A stretch of DNA of 46,378 bases from Desulfovibrio sp. MES5 (GCF_002237645.1 NZ_MJUZ01000020.1:1-46378); one strand, 5' to 3'. Counted from the stretch's first letter, positions 34,297 through 43,647 are shown. Notes: generated from the letters alone by a model not told the origin. Program-made: numbers and translations.

Positions 34297-34836
34297 CTAG
34301 AAGGGGACATCATCCATATTGGAAGCTTCGGAGGGAAAGGCCGGGCCAAGGTCTTCATCCATCCCTCTGCGCCCGCCCTGGCCGCCGCCCTGCGGCTGCT
34401 GTCGAGCGCCTCCGCCCTGACCGCCGCGCGGGGCATTGCTGCGGGGAGCGGCTGCAGGCGCGCCGTAGTCTTCTTCATAGCCGCGACCGCCGCTTTCACG
34501 CGGGGCGTCGCCCTTGCGGTCGAGAAACTGGACACGCTGGGCCTTGATTTCAGTGGTGTAGCGGTCCTGCCCCTGCTGATCCTGCCACTTGCGGGTCTGC
34601 AGGCTGCCTTCCACAAAGACCAGGCTGCCCTTGGTAAGGTAGTTTGCGCAGTTTTCCGCCTGACGCTGAAAAACGGATACGCGGTGCCATTCCGTGCGGT
34701 CAACCTTGTTGCCTTCACGGTCTGTGTAGGATTCGTCAGTAGCAATATTGAGGCTGGCCACGGGCGAACCGCTCTGAGTGTAGCGCAACTCGGGGTCGCG
34801 GCCCAGACGGCCGATAATCATAACTTTATTCAGCAT
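34297..34836 (-). CDS. ssb: Single-stranded DNA-binding protein
   Basis: A 179-residue SSB used in replication, repair and recombination. The N-terminal OB fold is clear (MLNKVMIIGRLGRDPELRYT, then TEWHRVSVFQRQAENCANYL). A Gly/Gln/Arg-rich linker follows (about 115-160) and the acidic tip DDVPF ends the protein, the usual docking site for partner proteins. GGAGAG lies ahead of the ATG. It is the last gene in the minus-strand run that begins with the biotin carboxylase, though a separate promoter is likely. Confidence 0.96.
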   Translation of the reverse strand: MLNKVMIIGRLGRDPELRYTQSGSPVASLNIATDESYTDREGNKVDRTEWHRVSVFQRQAENCANYLTKGSLVFVEGSLQTRKWQDQQGQDRYTTEIKAQRVQFLDRKGDAPRESGGRGYEEDYGAPAAAPRSNAPRGGQGGGARQQPQGGGQGGRRGMDEDLGPAFPSEASNMDDVPF

Positions 34837-34877
34837 GCGAATGCTCTCCGATAATATACTGCGGCGTTCAGGGTACG

Positions 34878-35216
34878 TCAGGCTACAAAAGCCTTTTCCA
34901 GAGTATCCAGCACGTCTTCCAGTTTGTCACTCAAAATGTTGGCCTCGCGGGGCTGCCAGTCAGCCAGGGCGTTTTCCAGCGCCTGCTTGAGGCGGGCGGC
35001 TTCTTCAATGCCGGGGCCCATGGCCTTGCGCCTTGCCTCGGACCAGGGCAGAAACTGCAGTCCTTCATGCAGGGCGCGCACCATCTCAAGCACGCCGTGT
35101 TTCTCGTGCTTGATGGGCACGCTGAAGGCCAGTTCCGTCAGTCGGGGCCACAGTTTTTCGAGCAGGTCTTCGTTCCAGGTCACGGCAGTGACACGTATTT
35201 GCAAGGCTTCGCCCAT
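34878..35216 (-). CDS. Conserved-looking small protein of unknown function
   Basis: A 112-residue soluble protein preceded by a good GGAGGG ribosome site. I do not recognise a family. It looks alpha/beta in its first half (ALQIRVTAVTWNEDLLEKLWP) and helical in the second, with an acidic, leucine-rich end (NILSDKLEDVLDTLEKAF). Codon use and GC match the neighbours, so it is probably real. It lies 41 bp ahead of ssb on the same strand, so co-transcription is possible. Confidence 0.65.
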   Translation of the reverse strand: MGEALQIRVTAVTWNEDLLEKLWPRLTELAFSVPIKHEKHGVLEMVRALHEGLQFLPWSEARRKAMGPGIEEAARLKQALENALADWQPREANILSDKLEDVLDTLEKAFVA

Positions 35217-35401
35217 GATGACCCTCCGTGTTGTTGGCTGGCTTGTTGCAAGGGGGCGTCTGCCCGTTCAACCCCGGGAATGTGATTCCAAAAGGGTTCG
35301 GCATGCCCCTTGCGGCGCGTAACTGTGCGGCTAGCCGGGTTTGCGCCTTTGCGGCGCAGCCCTGTCGTGTGGCCTTAAGGGCAATTTCAACATGAAATTG
35401 C

Positions 35402-36052
35402 CTAGTCTTTTTCCGTCCACTCCGTCTGCACGCGCATGATCACGTCCTGAATGGCGGGCAGCTGGTCCTTGGGGCACACGCCAAGAAGGGGCGCGCCAGC
35501 GTCCATGTTGTCGTTGATTTTGAAGTAGACTGCGTAAATCACGCCGTCAGGCCCCGAATAGTTGAGGGGAACCTCACGCTTCATGCGCGACATGATGAGC
35601 AGCTCCATGCCGTCGCGAACAGCCACGGACTGCGCATCTGCCGAGCGGATTTTTTTGTCCACATCGGGGGTGAAGTAGTATTTGGCGCGTTCGGGCGCAC
35701 GGAACAGGTGCAGGGTCTTTTGCAGAATGATGCTCTGCACTTCATCCTTGGTCAGCATGTGCCGCAACACCGCCAACGGGGTTCCGGCCTCCACGAACTG
35801 GCCCTCAAGGTTGCTGTGCACAACGCTCACCTCGCCTTTTTCAGGGGCGCAGATGGGCTTGGGGTTGCGTTCGCGTTCAAGCGTGGCAATAAGAGTGCCG
35901 GGCTTTTCCTTCCACTGGCCCTGAGGGCCGACTGCCTTGTCGCCCTGCTTGAGCCCCGCGAATGTGACCCGGCCCGTGTGCGGGGTGCGGATGACGATTT
36001 CACGGTAAGGAGAGGCTTTAATTTCGTCCAGTAGCGAAGATATATTAATCAT
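35402..36052 (-). CDS. Biotinyl/lipoyl-like carrier-fold protein without the biotin lysine motif
   Basis: A 216-residue protein. Residues about 18-97 look like a biotinyl/lipoyl hammerhead: IVIRTPHTGRV and, after a turn, ICAPEKGEVSVVHSNLEGQF followed by VEAGTPLAVL. Where carriers have AMKM at the hairpin tip, this protein reads LERERNPKP, so there is no standard modified lysine. The second half (98-216) is not recognised. It stands downstream of the fused carboxyltransferase on the same strand and may be a structural partner of that enzyme rather than a biotin carrier. The ribosome site is weak. Confidence 0.5.
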   Translation of the reverse strand: MINISSLLDEIKASPYREIVIRTPHTGRVTFAGLKQGDKAVGPQGQWKEKPGTLIATLERERNPKPICAPEKGEVSVVHSNLEGQFVEAGTPLAVLRHMLTKDEVQSIILQKTLHLFRAPERAKYYFTPDVDKKIRSADAQSVAVRDGMELLIMSRMKREVPLNYSGPDGVIYAVYFKINDNMDAGAPLLGVCPKDQLPAIQDVIMRVQTEWTEKD

Positions 36053-36177
36053 GCTTGGTCCGTTATATGCTTGGCGCGTAAGCCGCCGGGGCGGCGCGGG
36101 CGTTCGGGTTCTCTTGTGGCGCGCCCGGTGGGCGCGCGTCCTTTCGTGTGCCTGCAGCGATGCGGCGGAGCCTCACA

Positions 36178-36536
36178 GCCTACCGGTAATACAGGTTTCT
36201 GCCGCCGATGGTGAGCAGAGCGCGGCAGGTCTTAGGCCCGCAGGGCCTTAGAGATGGCGACAGTGACTGGTCACGCATCAGCATCATTACACCACCGCCT
36301 ACCGGTAGTACAGGTTTCTGCCGCCGATGGTGAGCAGAGCGCGGCAGGTCTTAGGCCCGCAGGGCCTTAGAGATGGCGACAGTGGCTGGTCACGCATCAG
36401 CATCATTACACCACCGCCTACCGGTAGTACAGGTTTCTGCCGCCGATGGTGAGCAGAGCGCGGCAGGTCTTAGGTCCGCAGGGCCTTAGAGATGGCGACA
36501 GTGACTGGTCACGCATCAGCATCATTACACCACCGC
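36178..36536 (-). repeat. 119-bp tandem triplication of the carboxyltransferase 3' end
   Basis: CTACCGGTA recurs at 36180, 36299, 36418 and 36537, exactly 119 bp apart. The last is the real stop region of the fused gene; the three others are copies of its final 41 or so bases plus 78 bp of following DNA. Only a few substitutions separate them (for example GACTGG/GGCTGG and GGCCCG/GGTCCG), so the expansion is recent. Each unit holds a small dyad AGGCCC / GGGCCT. Confidence 0.9.
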
Positions 36537-38786
36537 CTACCGGTAGTACAGGTTTCTGCCGCCGATGGTGAGCAGAGCTTGCTTGAGGTTGGCCCGAACC
36601 TGCCTTCGGTCCCATATGCCCTGAATGTGGCCGCGTGACAAGGCGCGGTACGAGCGGTGGTACTTGGGCGGAATGTCCATACCAGTGGTCTCCTTGATGA
36701 CGCCGGGACCGGCAAAGCCGATATTGGACGAACGCACGGCGAACTGGTAGGGCGAGCAGCCAAGAAAGCTGGCCACAGGCCCGGCAAAGGAGTTGGTGTC
36801 GTACAGCACCATGTACAGGCCGCCGGATTCAATGTAGCGGCGAACGGCCACGGTGCAGCGCGGCATCTGTATGACGCCGTGGGTGCCTTCCTGAATGCGT
36901 ATGCCCGCCGTGCCATGCACATAGGCCAGGAAGGGATAGCGTTTTTTGGCGGCACGCTGGGCGGCTTCCACAAACTTGTAGCCCTCGGCGGCGCCGACGG
37001 AACCGCCACGGAAGGTGCCCATCAGCATGGCCACCACCATCTTGGTATTGTCGATGCGCGCTTCAAAGGTCATGCAGCCGCTTTTGGCTCCTGTCTTTTT
37101 TTGCGCATCGCTGACGCGGTCGCTGAAGCCAGGGAAGTCCAGCGGGTTGCCCGCCTCGATTTCACTGTTGAATTCAAAGACCGAACCGGCGTCAAAGACG
37201 TTTCTCACATACCATTCCGGTTCCATCGGGAAGTGGTAGCCGCAATGGCTGCATACGCCCGCGAACTCGGCAAAGAGATCCGGCCCCCACAGGTCAAGGC
37301 AGCCGTATGACGCGCTGTTGGGGCAGGTGACCGTGCGGTCAGTCCTGTAACGCGGGGATATGTAGTTCCACTTGAGACGGCGCGAATCGTCCGCCCAGGT
37401 AGAAAGGGCCATGAGTTCCTTGGCCTTGCTGTCTTGCTTGGTGGGCAACTTGCGGGTGAGCTTGCGCCAGGGGGCCAGCAGGCGCGCCTTGAACACTTCC
37501 CACTCGTTGTCCATTTCTTCTACAAAGGTGCGGATGCGCCTTTGATGCTTGCGGTAGAAGTCGTACTTGAAGCTGACCCAGGGTTTGGAGATCCAATCCC
37601 AGGCAGCGCCCACCACTTTGGTGACGAAGGGCCTGCGGTCACGCGCGGCCTGACGTGAAAGGCGCAGAAATTTTTGCTGCCGCCGTTCGCGCAGGCAATC
37701 CTTGGCGTTGGATGAAAGACCCCAGCGGGTATACATTTCGTCCAGGTTGGCGTCGGGCTTGCGCAGGCGCGAGAGAGCCAACCCCTTGAATATTGGCATC
37801 TTACGGGTGGAAACCACCACCTCGTCGGTGGCGCGGATGACTTCCTGCCGCAGGTTGCGGAAAAAGTCGAAGTGCCAGGGGCGCGCGCCCAGGGGCGGCT
37901 CCTGCACGATGCGGTCAATGTAGCCGAACTTGAGGTTGTCCTGAGCTGTGATCTTGAGGTTCTGTGCGCAGTGCTCAATGAGCTCGGGGGTGGCGCGCTC
38001 CCCCGATTTGAGACGTCCCTCAATGGCGGCGGCCCCTTCGGGCGAAATGACCGAATAGTAGCCGTGCGAAAGCATGAGCCTTTTGTCAGCGAGGCCAATG
38101 GCCTCGGCGCCGCCCGAGCCGCCCTCGGAGATCACGGCAATGACGGGAACCCGCAAGCCTGCCATGCAGTAGATGTTGCGGGCAATCTGCTGTGCCGCGC
38201 CCGGGTAGTCCTCGATGGGATAGGAGCCGGGCGTGAAGATGTACGCATGAATGGGTATGCCCTCGGTTTCGGCCACGCGCATGTATTGCTGCGCCTTGGC
38301 GTTGCCCCAGGGCTTGACCGAGCCGCCGTTGCGGAACTCCGCGCCGTGGCCCTTTTCCTGCCCGATGACCATGACGGACTGGGTATAGGTTTTCTTGCCG
38401 CGTCGCCGGGTGATGACGGCGCGGGCGATGAGCATGCTGGGGTCGAGGCTGTGTTCGTCCTGTCCGCCGACTTCAGTGAAGTTGTCGTAGACGTTTTCAA
38501 GGATATCACGCAGGCAGACGCGCTGCGGATGGCGCACGATGCGCACCTTGTCCATGGGGGTGATGCTGCCTTCAAGGCGGCGTTCCACATAGGAGAAAAG
38601 GTCTTCGACCGTGGCCAGCTCTGCGTAGGGGTCTTCAATTTCCCCCGCCCGGACGCGGGCTGCAAAGGAGGTGAGCTTTTCTTCCAGCAACTGGGCGTTG
38701 TCTTTGTGTTTGCCGGCGAAAATGTCCACCAGGTAGCTGAGCCTGTCGCGCAGGCTCTGGATGCGTTTTTCTATGTTGTTATCCAT
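36537..38786 (-). CDS. Fused acetyl-CoA carboxylase carboxyltransferase (AccA-AccD order)
   Basis: A 749-residue protein. The first part (about 1-330) is AccA-like: MDNNIEKRIQSLRDRLSYL at the start, RGKKTYTQSVMVIGQEKGH, and ISEGGSGGAEAIGLADKRLM, which lines the CoA/biotin site. A basic helical linker (about 330-480) follows. The last part is AccD-like, with a zinc-finger-like CPNSASYGC...CSHCGYH and crotonase-fold segments MTFEARIDNTKMVVAMLMG, FVEAAQRAAKKRYPF and YVHGTAGIRIQEG. It should transfer carboxyl from biotin to an acyl-CoA, probably acetyl-CoA. AccA and AccD are usually separate; this order in one chain is unusual. The 3' end is triplicated downstream. Confidence 0.85.
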   Translation of the reverse strand: MDNNIEKRIQSLRDRLSYLVDIFAGKHKDNAQLLEEKLTSFAARVRAGEIEDPYAELATVEDLFSYVERRLEGSITPMDKVRIVRHPQRVCLRDILENVYDNFTEVGGQDEHSLDPSMLIARAVITRRRGKKTYTQSVMVIGQEKGHGAEFRNGGSVKPWGNAKAQQYMRVAETEGIPIHAYIFTPGSYPIEDYPGAAQQIARNIYCMAGLRVPVIAVISEGGSGGAEAIGLADKRLMLSHGYYSVISPEGAAAIEGRLKSGERATPELIEHCAQNLKITAQDNLKFGYIDRIVQEPPLGARPWHFDFFRNLRQEVIRATDEVVVSTRKMPIFKGLALSRLRKPDANLDEMYTRWGLSSNAKDCLRERRQQKFLRLSRQAARDRRPFVTKVVGAAWDWISKPWVSFKYDFYRKHQRRIRTFVEEMDNEWEVFKARLLAPWRKLTRKLPTKQDSKAKELMALSTWADDSRRLKWNYISPRYRTDRTVTCPNSASYGCLDLWGPDLFAEFAGVCSHCGYHFPMEPEWYVRNVFDAGSVFEFNSEIEAGNPLDFPGFSDRVSDAQKKTGAKSGCMTFEARIDNTKMVVAMLMGTFRGGSVGAAEGYKFVEAAQRAAKKRYPFLAYVHGTAGIRIQEGTHGVIQMPRCTVAVRRYIESGGLYMVLYDTNSFAGPVASFLGCSPYQFAVRSSNIGFAGPGVIKETTGMDIPPKYHRSYRALSRGHIQGIWDRRQVRANLKQALLTIGGRNLYYR

Positions 38787-38801
38787 GACTCGCGTGTGCC
38801 G

Positions 38802-39089
38802 CTAAACGGGTGTTTTAAGGTAGTTGGAGTAGGACGAGTGCAGAGCGGCCAGCGGGTTGTTGCCGAGCATGCGGTCCTTGACGGCCAACACTGTGGCGAG
38901 TGCGTCAAGGCAGCGCATGGCAAGGGTATCGTGGGCGACGCACAGACCGAGCAGAACATTCAGTTCCACACCAGCTTCGTTCATGATCTTGGCCTGCAGC
39001 ACCGGATTGCACATGGTTCCCGTCATTGCGGGTTTGTGCAGGCGCCTGGCCTCAAGCCCCAGAGTGGCCTTGGACACGGTGTCCATCAT
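38802..39089 (-). CDS. Short DUF1847-like protein (C-terminal half only)
   Basis: A 95-residue protein. From residue 26 it resembles the end of DUF1847 proteins: MCNPVLQAKIMNEAGVELN, then GLCVAHDTL and VLAVKDRMLGNNPLAAL. The Cys-rich N-terminal half typical of that family is absent, and there is no room for it, because the biotin carboxylase stop lies 14 bp upstream. It sits between the biotin carboxylase and the carboxyltransferase in one minus-strand run, which hints at a role in that complex. Function unknown. Confidence 0.6.
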   Translation of the reverse strand: MMDTVSKATLGLEARRLHKPAMTGTMCNPVLQAKIMNEAGVELNVLLGLCVAHDTLAMRCLDALATVLAVKDRMLGNNPLAALHSSYSNYLKTPV

Positions 39090-39102
39090 GCATTTCCTTT
39101 GG

Positions 39103-40542
39103 TCAAAAGCGGAGGATACGTCCGGTATTGACCGCTAAAAAATTGACATTGGACTTCAAGTCTTCGCCCGCGCCGTTGTGTCCCTCAAGACGCAGGTCAT
39201 GCAGAAACTCAAGACCACGGGCCTTGGCTTCCTCCAGGTCCTTGCCCCAAATGATGGCAAGAGCCAGATTTGGATCGAATTCTGTAGGAATTTCATAGGG
39301 TTCTTTGGTTGGCACATGGGTGAGCATGGTCAGCCAGGGCTGGTCGCTCCACTGGAAGCGCTCTATACGCCCGACCCAGGGGGTAAAGTTATTGTCGGGA
39401 TCCTCGGCTATAAGGCGGTATTCAATGCCCACGCCGTCAAAGGCAATGTCGGACTGGCTGTAGCCCAGGGGTTCGCCAAGCCCAATGCGGATCTGCTCGG
39501 CGATGATGTCCACATTGCCCTGTCCCTTGACCTTTGAAATGCGGGCAGACACGCCGTTTTCCACCTGGATGCGGGTGTTGACTTCCATAAGGAAGGGTTC
39601 GCCCTTGCGGGTGACGATCCACTCCCAGGTGCCCACGTTGTCATAGCCCACCTTGCGGGCCATGGTGAGGGAATAGTGGACGATGTCGGTAAGCACCTTG
39701 CCCGCGTCAAAAGTATATTTGAGCTCATTGGGCACAAAGCCGGGGGCGACTTCAATGCGCTTTTGCAGGCCGGTGGACTGGATGGAGCAGTTGCGGGTGC
39801 CGAAATGCACGGGGTTCAGGCCCGACCTGTCGGAAACCACCTGTACTTCCAGGTGGTTGAAGTCGGTAATGCGCTGTTCGATAAGCACGCCCTCGTCCTT
39901 GAACTGGCGCAGCGCATAACTGCGTATGCGGCGGTAGACGGAGCGGAACTGATCGGGGTCATACACTTCTTCAATGCCCATGCCGCCGCCGCCAGCCGAA
40001 GCCTTGACAAGTACAAGGGGCCTGCTGATGCCCTGCTGGGCCTGAAATTCAAAAATGCTCTTGGCAATGCGTTCAGCTTCCATCTCGTCATAGATGGGGC
40101 GGTCAGAACCGGGCACCGTAGGCACGCCAAGGCTGCGCGCAAGGCGCTTGGTGTTGATCTTGTCGCCGAGTTCGCGGATTATTTTCCACGAGGGGCCGAT
40201 AAAGATGAGCTTGCGGTCGCGCTTGGCAACGCGGCGGGCAAAACGGAAGTCTTCGGCAAAAAACCCATAGCCGGGGTGTACGGCGGTGCAGCCCGCCTCA
40301 TCGGCCACGGACATGAGTTCGTTGGCGTCATGATAGGAAGAGACGCGGAAAAGGCTTTTTTCTCCCCCTTCTTCCTGCGCAAGGCGCACATGCCCCGAAG
40401 CCGCGTCTTCGGCGGTGAAAATGGCGGTAAAGGCCACGCCCAGCTTGCGGCAGGCTTTCATGATGCGAATGGCGATTTCGCCCCTGTTGGCTACCAGAAT
40501 TTTATGCTTTTGCAGGGGGATGGTTTCCTGAGCTTTGTCCAA
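39103..40542 (-). CDS. accC: Biotin carboxylase, divergent
   Basis: About 479 residues; ATP-grasp enzyme that carboxylates biotin with bicarbonate. Typical segments are KILVANRGEIAIRIMKACRK, TAVHPGYGFFAED, the glycine loop KASAGGGGMGIEEV and MEVNTRIQVE with the catalytic Glu and Arg. Divergent points: the His usually after RIQVE is Asn (VENG), a few residues are inserted after it, and RDCS reads RNCS. The start is judged to be TTG at 40542 behind CGGAGA; the open frame reaches 40824, but that upstream part has no homology and overlaps the divergent promoter area. No biotinyl domain is attached. Confidence 0.85.
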   Translation of the reverse strand: MDKAQETIPLQKHKILVANRGEIAIRIMKACRKLGVAFTAIFTAEDAASGHVRLAQEEGGEKSLFRVSSYHDANELMSVADEAGCTAVHPGYGFFAEDFRFARRVAKRDRKLIFIGPSWKIIRELGDKINTKRLARSLGVPTVPGSDRPIYDEMEAERIAKSIFEFQAQQGISRPLVLVKASAGGGGMGIEEVYDPDQFRSVYRRIRSYALRQFKDEGVLIEQRITDFNHLEVQVVSDRSGLNPVHFGTRNCSIQSTGLQKRIEVAPGFVPNELKYTFDAGKVLTDIVHYSLTMARKVGYDNVGTWEWIVTRKGEPFLMEVNTRIQVENGVSARISKVKGQGNVDIIAEQIRIGLGEPLGYSQSDIAFDGVGIEYRLIAEDPDNNFTPWVGRIERFQWSDQPWLTMLTHVPTKEPYEIPTEFDPNLALAIIWGKDLEEAKARGLEFLHDLRLEGHNGAGEDLKSNVNFLAVNTGRILRF

Positions 40543-40818
40543 GCCTGTCTCCGTATGCAGCGCCGCAGGGGCGCAAATAGTTGTTGTCTGTTTATTCCGG
40601 GCAGTCGTAATGACGGCGAGCCAGGAATTGAGTCGAGTCCGCCTGTTAGTCCTTGTAGGACAGGGCCGGGCGGGATATACAGAGTTTGTATCAAACGAGC
40701 ATACGCACTTTCCGTGTGAAAATCCACACGCACGGTTACAGTGCAGGCGAAAAAATCGCGTATCCCTGCGGCTGTAGGGGGGCGGTTTTTCCGCCAGATC
40801 AGAATCAGGAGGGATAAT

Positions 40819-41733
40819 ATGCAAAATTCGCAGGAAGTCCAGTCGGCGACAGCGGCTCTACGCGCGGCTTTGGAGGCCGCCAACTGCACCTTTTCACAGC
40901 CTGCCGGCATGCGTAACATATCTTGCGGCTCTGCTGAAAATACTGCCTCGCCCATAGGGCTCATACTGGGCACCGGCCTTTCCGGGCTGGCGGACAGGCT
41001 CGCAGAGCGGGTGGCTGTACCCTATGCCAACCTGCCGGGCTTTCCCGTATCAAGCGTGGACTCTCATGTGGGCGCTTTCGTGTGGGGGCGGTTTCCCACG
41101 GCCTGCGGCGGGGATGACGATGCGCCGGGTCGGCCCGTGCTCATCCAGCAGGGGCGGTGTCATTTATATGAAGGGCGCACTCCGGCGGAAGTGTGCATGG
41201 GCGTACGCGTAATGGCGGGTATGGGCGTCAAGACCCTCATCATCACCAACGCGGCCGGGGCGCTCAACCCCACCTTTGACGCCGGTTCCATCATGTGCAT
41301 GACGGATTTTATCAACCATACCGGGCATTCGCCCCTGGTGGGCTGTAATTGTGACCAGTGGGGGCAGCGTTTCCCCGACATGAGCATGCCTTTTGACGCG
41401 GAGCTTCGCGCCCTGGCTATGGAAACCTCGGCCAAGATGGGCCTGCGGCTTGAGCGCGGCGTGTATATCGGCGTGCACGGGCCGGAAATGGAAACCCCGG
41501 CCGAGACGCGCATGTACCGGCAGTGGGGGGCCGACGCCGTTGGCATGAGCACCGTGCTTGAAGTTATCGCCGCGCGTCATATGGGCATGCGTGTGCTTGG
41601 CCTGTCCTGTCTTTCTAATAAAAATTTGCCGGACTGTATGACCCCGGCTCCTTTGGAAGAAATCATTCTTGTGGCTGCTCAGGCAGGCAAAAATCTGGGA
41701 CGTCTCATACGGGCAATGGTGACAAAACTCTGA
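40819..41733 (+). CDS. Purine-nucleoside phosphorylase
   Basis: A 304-residue trimeric-type PNP that splits purine nucleosides with phosphate, for purine salvage. Motifs are GLILGTGLSGLAD, VSSVDSHVGAF, GRCHLYEGRTPAEV, TNAAGALNP and HGPEMETPAETRMYRQWGAD followed by AVGMSTVLEVIAARHMG. The GPxxETPAE form favours PNP over methylthioadenosine phosphorylase. The ATG at 40819 follows AGGAGG at the right spacing. It is divergent from accC and 56 bp ahead of typA, so it could be co-transcribed with it. Confidence 0.9.
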   Translation: MQNSQEVQSATAALRAALEAANCTFSQPAGMRNISCGSAENTASPIGLILGTGLSGLADRLAERVAVPYANLPGFPVSSVDSHVGAFVWGRFPTACGGDDDAPGRPVLIQQGRCHLYEGRTPAEVCMGVRVMAGMGVKTLIITNAAGALNPTFDAGSIMCMTDFINHTGHSPLVGCNCDQWGQRFPDMSMPFDAELRALAMETSAKMGLRLERGVYIGVHGPEMETPAETRMYRQWGADAVGMSTVLEVIAARHMGMRVLGLSCLSNKNLPDCMTPAPLEEIILVAAQAGKNLGRLIRAMVTKL

Positions 41734-41789
41734 AAAATGCGTACAAGCGCTGCCCGGACACTTTTTTTCTACCAAAAGGCAAGCGCTCT

Positions 41790-43619
41790 ATGCAGCACAA
41801 TGAATCTCTTCGCAATGTAGCCATTATAGCACACGTTGACCACGGCAAGACCACCCTTGTGGACGCACTCTTCAAGCAGGGCGGCGTTCTTCGCGCTGGC
41901 CAGCAGCTTGACGATCGCGTCATGGACAGTATGGATCTGGAACGCGAGCGCGGCATCACCATTGCCGCCAAGAACTGCGCGGTGTCGTGGAACGGCGTCA
42001 AGATCAACATCATCGATACGCCTGGCCACGCTGATTTTGGCGGCGAAGTGGAACGCTCGCTCTCAATGACCACGGGCGCGATCCTGCTGGTGGACGCCTC
42101 TGAGGGGCCGTTGCCCCAGACCCGCTTTGTGCTGCGTAAAACCCTTGAGGCCGGGCTGCCTGTTGTGGTCGTCATCAACAAGATCGACCGCAAGGACGCC
42201 CGCCCGCAGGAAGTGCTCAACGAAATTTACGACCTTTTCATCGACCTTGACGCCAGCGAGGCGCAGCTCGAATTTCCGGTTCTTTACGCCATTGGCCGCG
42301 CGGGCGTGGCCATGAACATGATTGATGACGAACAAAAAGACCTGTCGCCGCTTTTTGAAGCCATCCTGAAGTATATCCCCGGCCCGGCGCACGACCCCGA
42401 ACAGCCCTTTCAGATGCTGGTGGCCGACCTTGACTACTCCGACTATCTGGGCCGTCTGGCTGTGGGCCGCATCATGCACGGCCATGTGCAGAGCAAGGAA
42501 TCTCTTGCCTGCATAGGCGAAGACGGGCAGCCCCGCCCCCTGCGCGCCACCAAGCTTCAGGTGTATGACGGTCTGCAACTGGCCGAGGTCGAAACAGCCC
42601 AGCCCGGCGACATCGTTGTGCTGGCGGGCATTGAAGACGTCACCATCGGCGACACCATCTGCACCCGCGAAAATCCGCGCGCCCTGCCGCGCATCCGCGT
42701 GGACGAACCCACCGTGGCCATGCGTTTTGGCATCAACACCTCCCCCCTGTCCGGGCGCGAGGGCAAACTGGTGCAAAGCCGCGCCATCCATGACCGTCTG
42801 GTCAAGGAAACGCTGCGCAACGTGGCCGTACGGGTTGAAGACACGGCAGACCGTGACGCTTTTCTCGTCAAGGGCCGTGGCGAATTCCAGATGGCCATTC
42901 TTATTGAAACCATGCGCCGCGAGGGCTTCGAGCTTTCTGTGGGCCGTCCCGAGGTCATCCTGCAAAAGGACGAAAACGGCAAGACGCTTGAACCCATTGA
43001 GCGCCTCTACGTGGACTGCGACGAAAACTTCATGGGCGTGGTCACTGAAAAGCTGGCCCAGCGCAAGGGCCGCATGGTCAACTGCATCAACAACGGCACG
43101 GGCCGTGTGCGCCTGGAATTCAGCGTGCCCGCGCGTGGCCTTATCGGCTACCGCGACGAGTTTCTTACGGACACCAAGGGCACGGGCATCATGAACTCCT
43201 ACCTTGACGGCTATGAGGAATGGCGTGGCGATTTTCTCACGCGCTATTCCGGTTCCATTGTTGCCGACAGGGCGGGCAATGGCGTGGCGTATGCTCTCTA
43301 CAACCTTGAGCCGCGCGGCATACTGTTTGTGGAGCCGGGCGACCCTGTGTACGAAGGCATGATCATTGGCGAGCACAATCGTGACAATGACATCGACGTC
43401 AATGCCACCAAGGAAAAGAAGCTCACCAACCTGCGCGCCTCGGGCAAGGACGAAAACGTCACCCTCACGCCCGTGAAAAGAATGACGCTGGAGCATGCCC
43501 TGCACTTTGTGCGCGAAGACGAACTGGTGGAAGTGACGCCCCAGTCCATCCGTCTGCGCAAGTCGGAACTTTCGGCGCAAAAGCGGTATCAGACCGCAGG
43601 CAAGCGCAAGAGCAGCTAG
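41790..43619 (+). CDS. typA: Ribosome-associated GTPase TypA/BipA
   Basis: A 609-residue translational GTPase of the EF-G/LepA group, with roles in ribosome assembly and stress or low-temperature growth. GTP motifs are IAHVDHGKTTLVDA (G1), RERGITI (G2), DTPGHADFGGEVER (G3) and VINKIDRKDA (G4). The domain III-V region and the BipA C-terminal segments (RGLIGYRDEFLTDTKGTGI, LTPVKRMTLEHAL) are complete. The length is normal. It is followed 28 bp later by the G/C-rich gene-end element. Confidence 0.97.
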   Translation: MQHNESLRNVAIIAHVDHGKTTLVDALFKQGGVLRAGQQLDDRVMDSMDLERERGITIAAKNCAVSWNGVKINIIDTPGHADFGGEVERSLSMTTGAILLVDASEGPLPQTRFVLRKTLEAGLPVVVVINKIDRKDARPQEVLNEIYDLFIDLDASEAQLEFPVLYAIGRAGVAMNMIDDEQKDLSPLFEAILKYIPGPAHDPEQPFQMLVADLDYSDYLGRLAVGRIMHGHVQSKESLACIGEDGQPRPLRATKLQVYDGLQLAEVETAQPGDIVVLAGIEDVTIGDTICTRENPRALPRIRVDEPTVAMRFGINTSPLSGREGKLVQSRAIHDRLVKETLRNVAVRVEDTADRDAFLVKGRGEFQMAILIETMRREGFELSVGRPEVILQKDENGKTLEPIERLYVDCDENFMGVVTEKLAQRKGRMVNCINNGTGRVRLEFSVPARGLIGYRDEFLTDTKGTGIMNSYLDGYEEWRGDFLTRYSGSIVADRAGNGVAYALYNLEPRGILFVEPGDPVYEGMIIGEHNRDNDIDVNATKEKKLTNLRASGKDENVTLTPVKRMTLEHALHFVREDELVEVTPQSIRLRKSELSAQKRYQTAGKRKSS

Positions 43620-43647
43620 AGCGAGCAGATTATTTTTGAACTGCTTT

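Noticed and set aside
36418..36615. Small minus-strand ORF reading into the carboxyltransferase end
   Set aside because: It is produced by the 119-bp tandem duplication and has no ribosome site.
37872..39131. Plus-strand frame of 419 codons across the carboxyltransferase gene
   Set aside because: Antisense shadow; it runs over three genes with recognised products.
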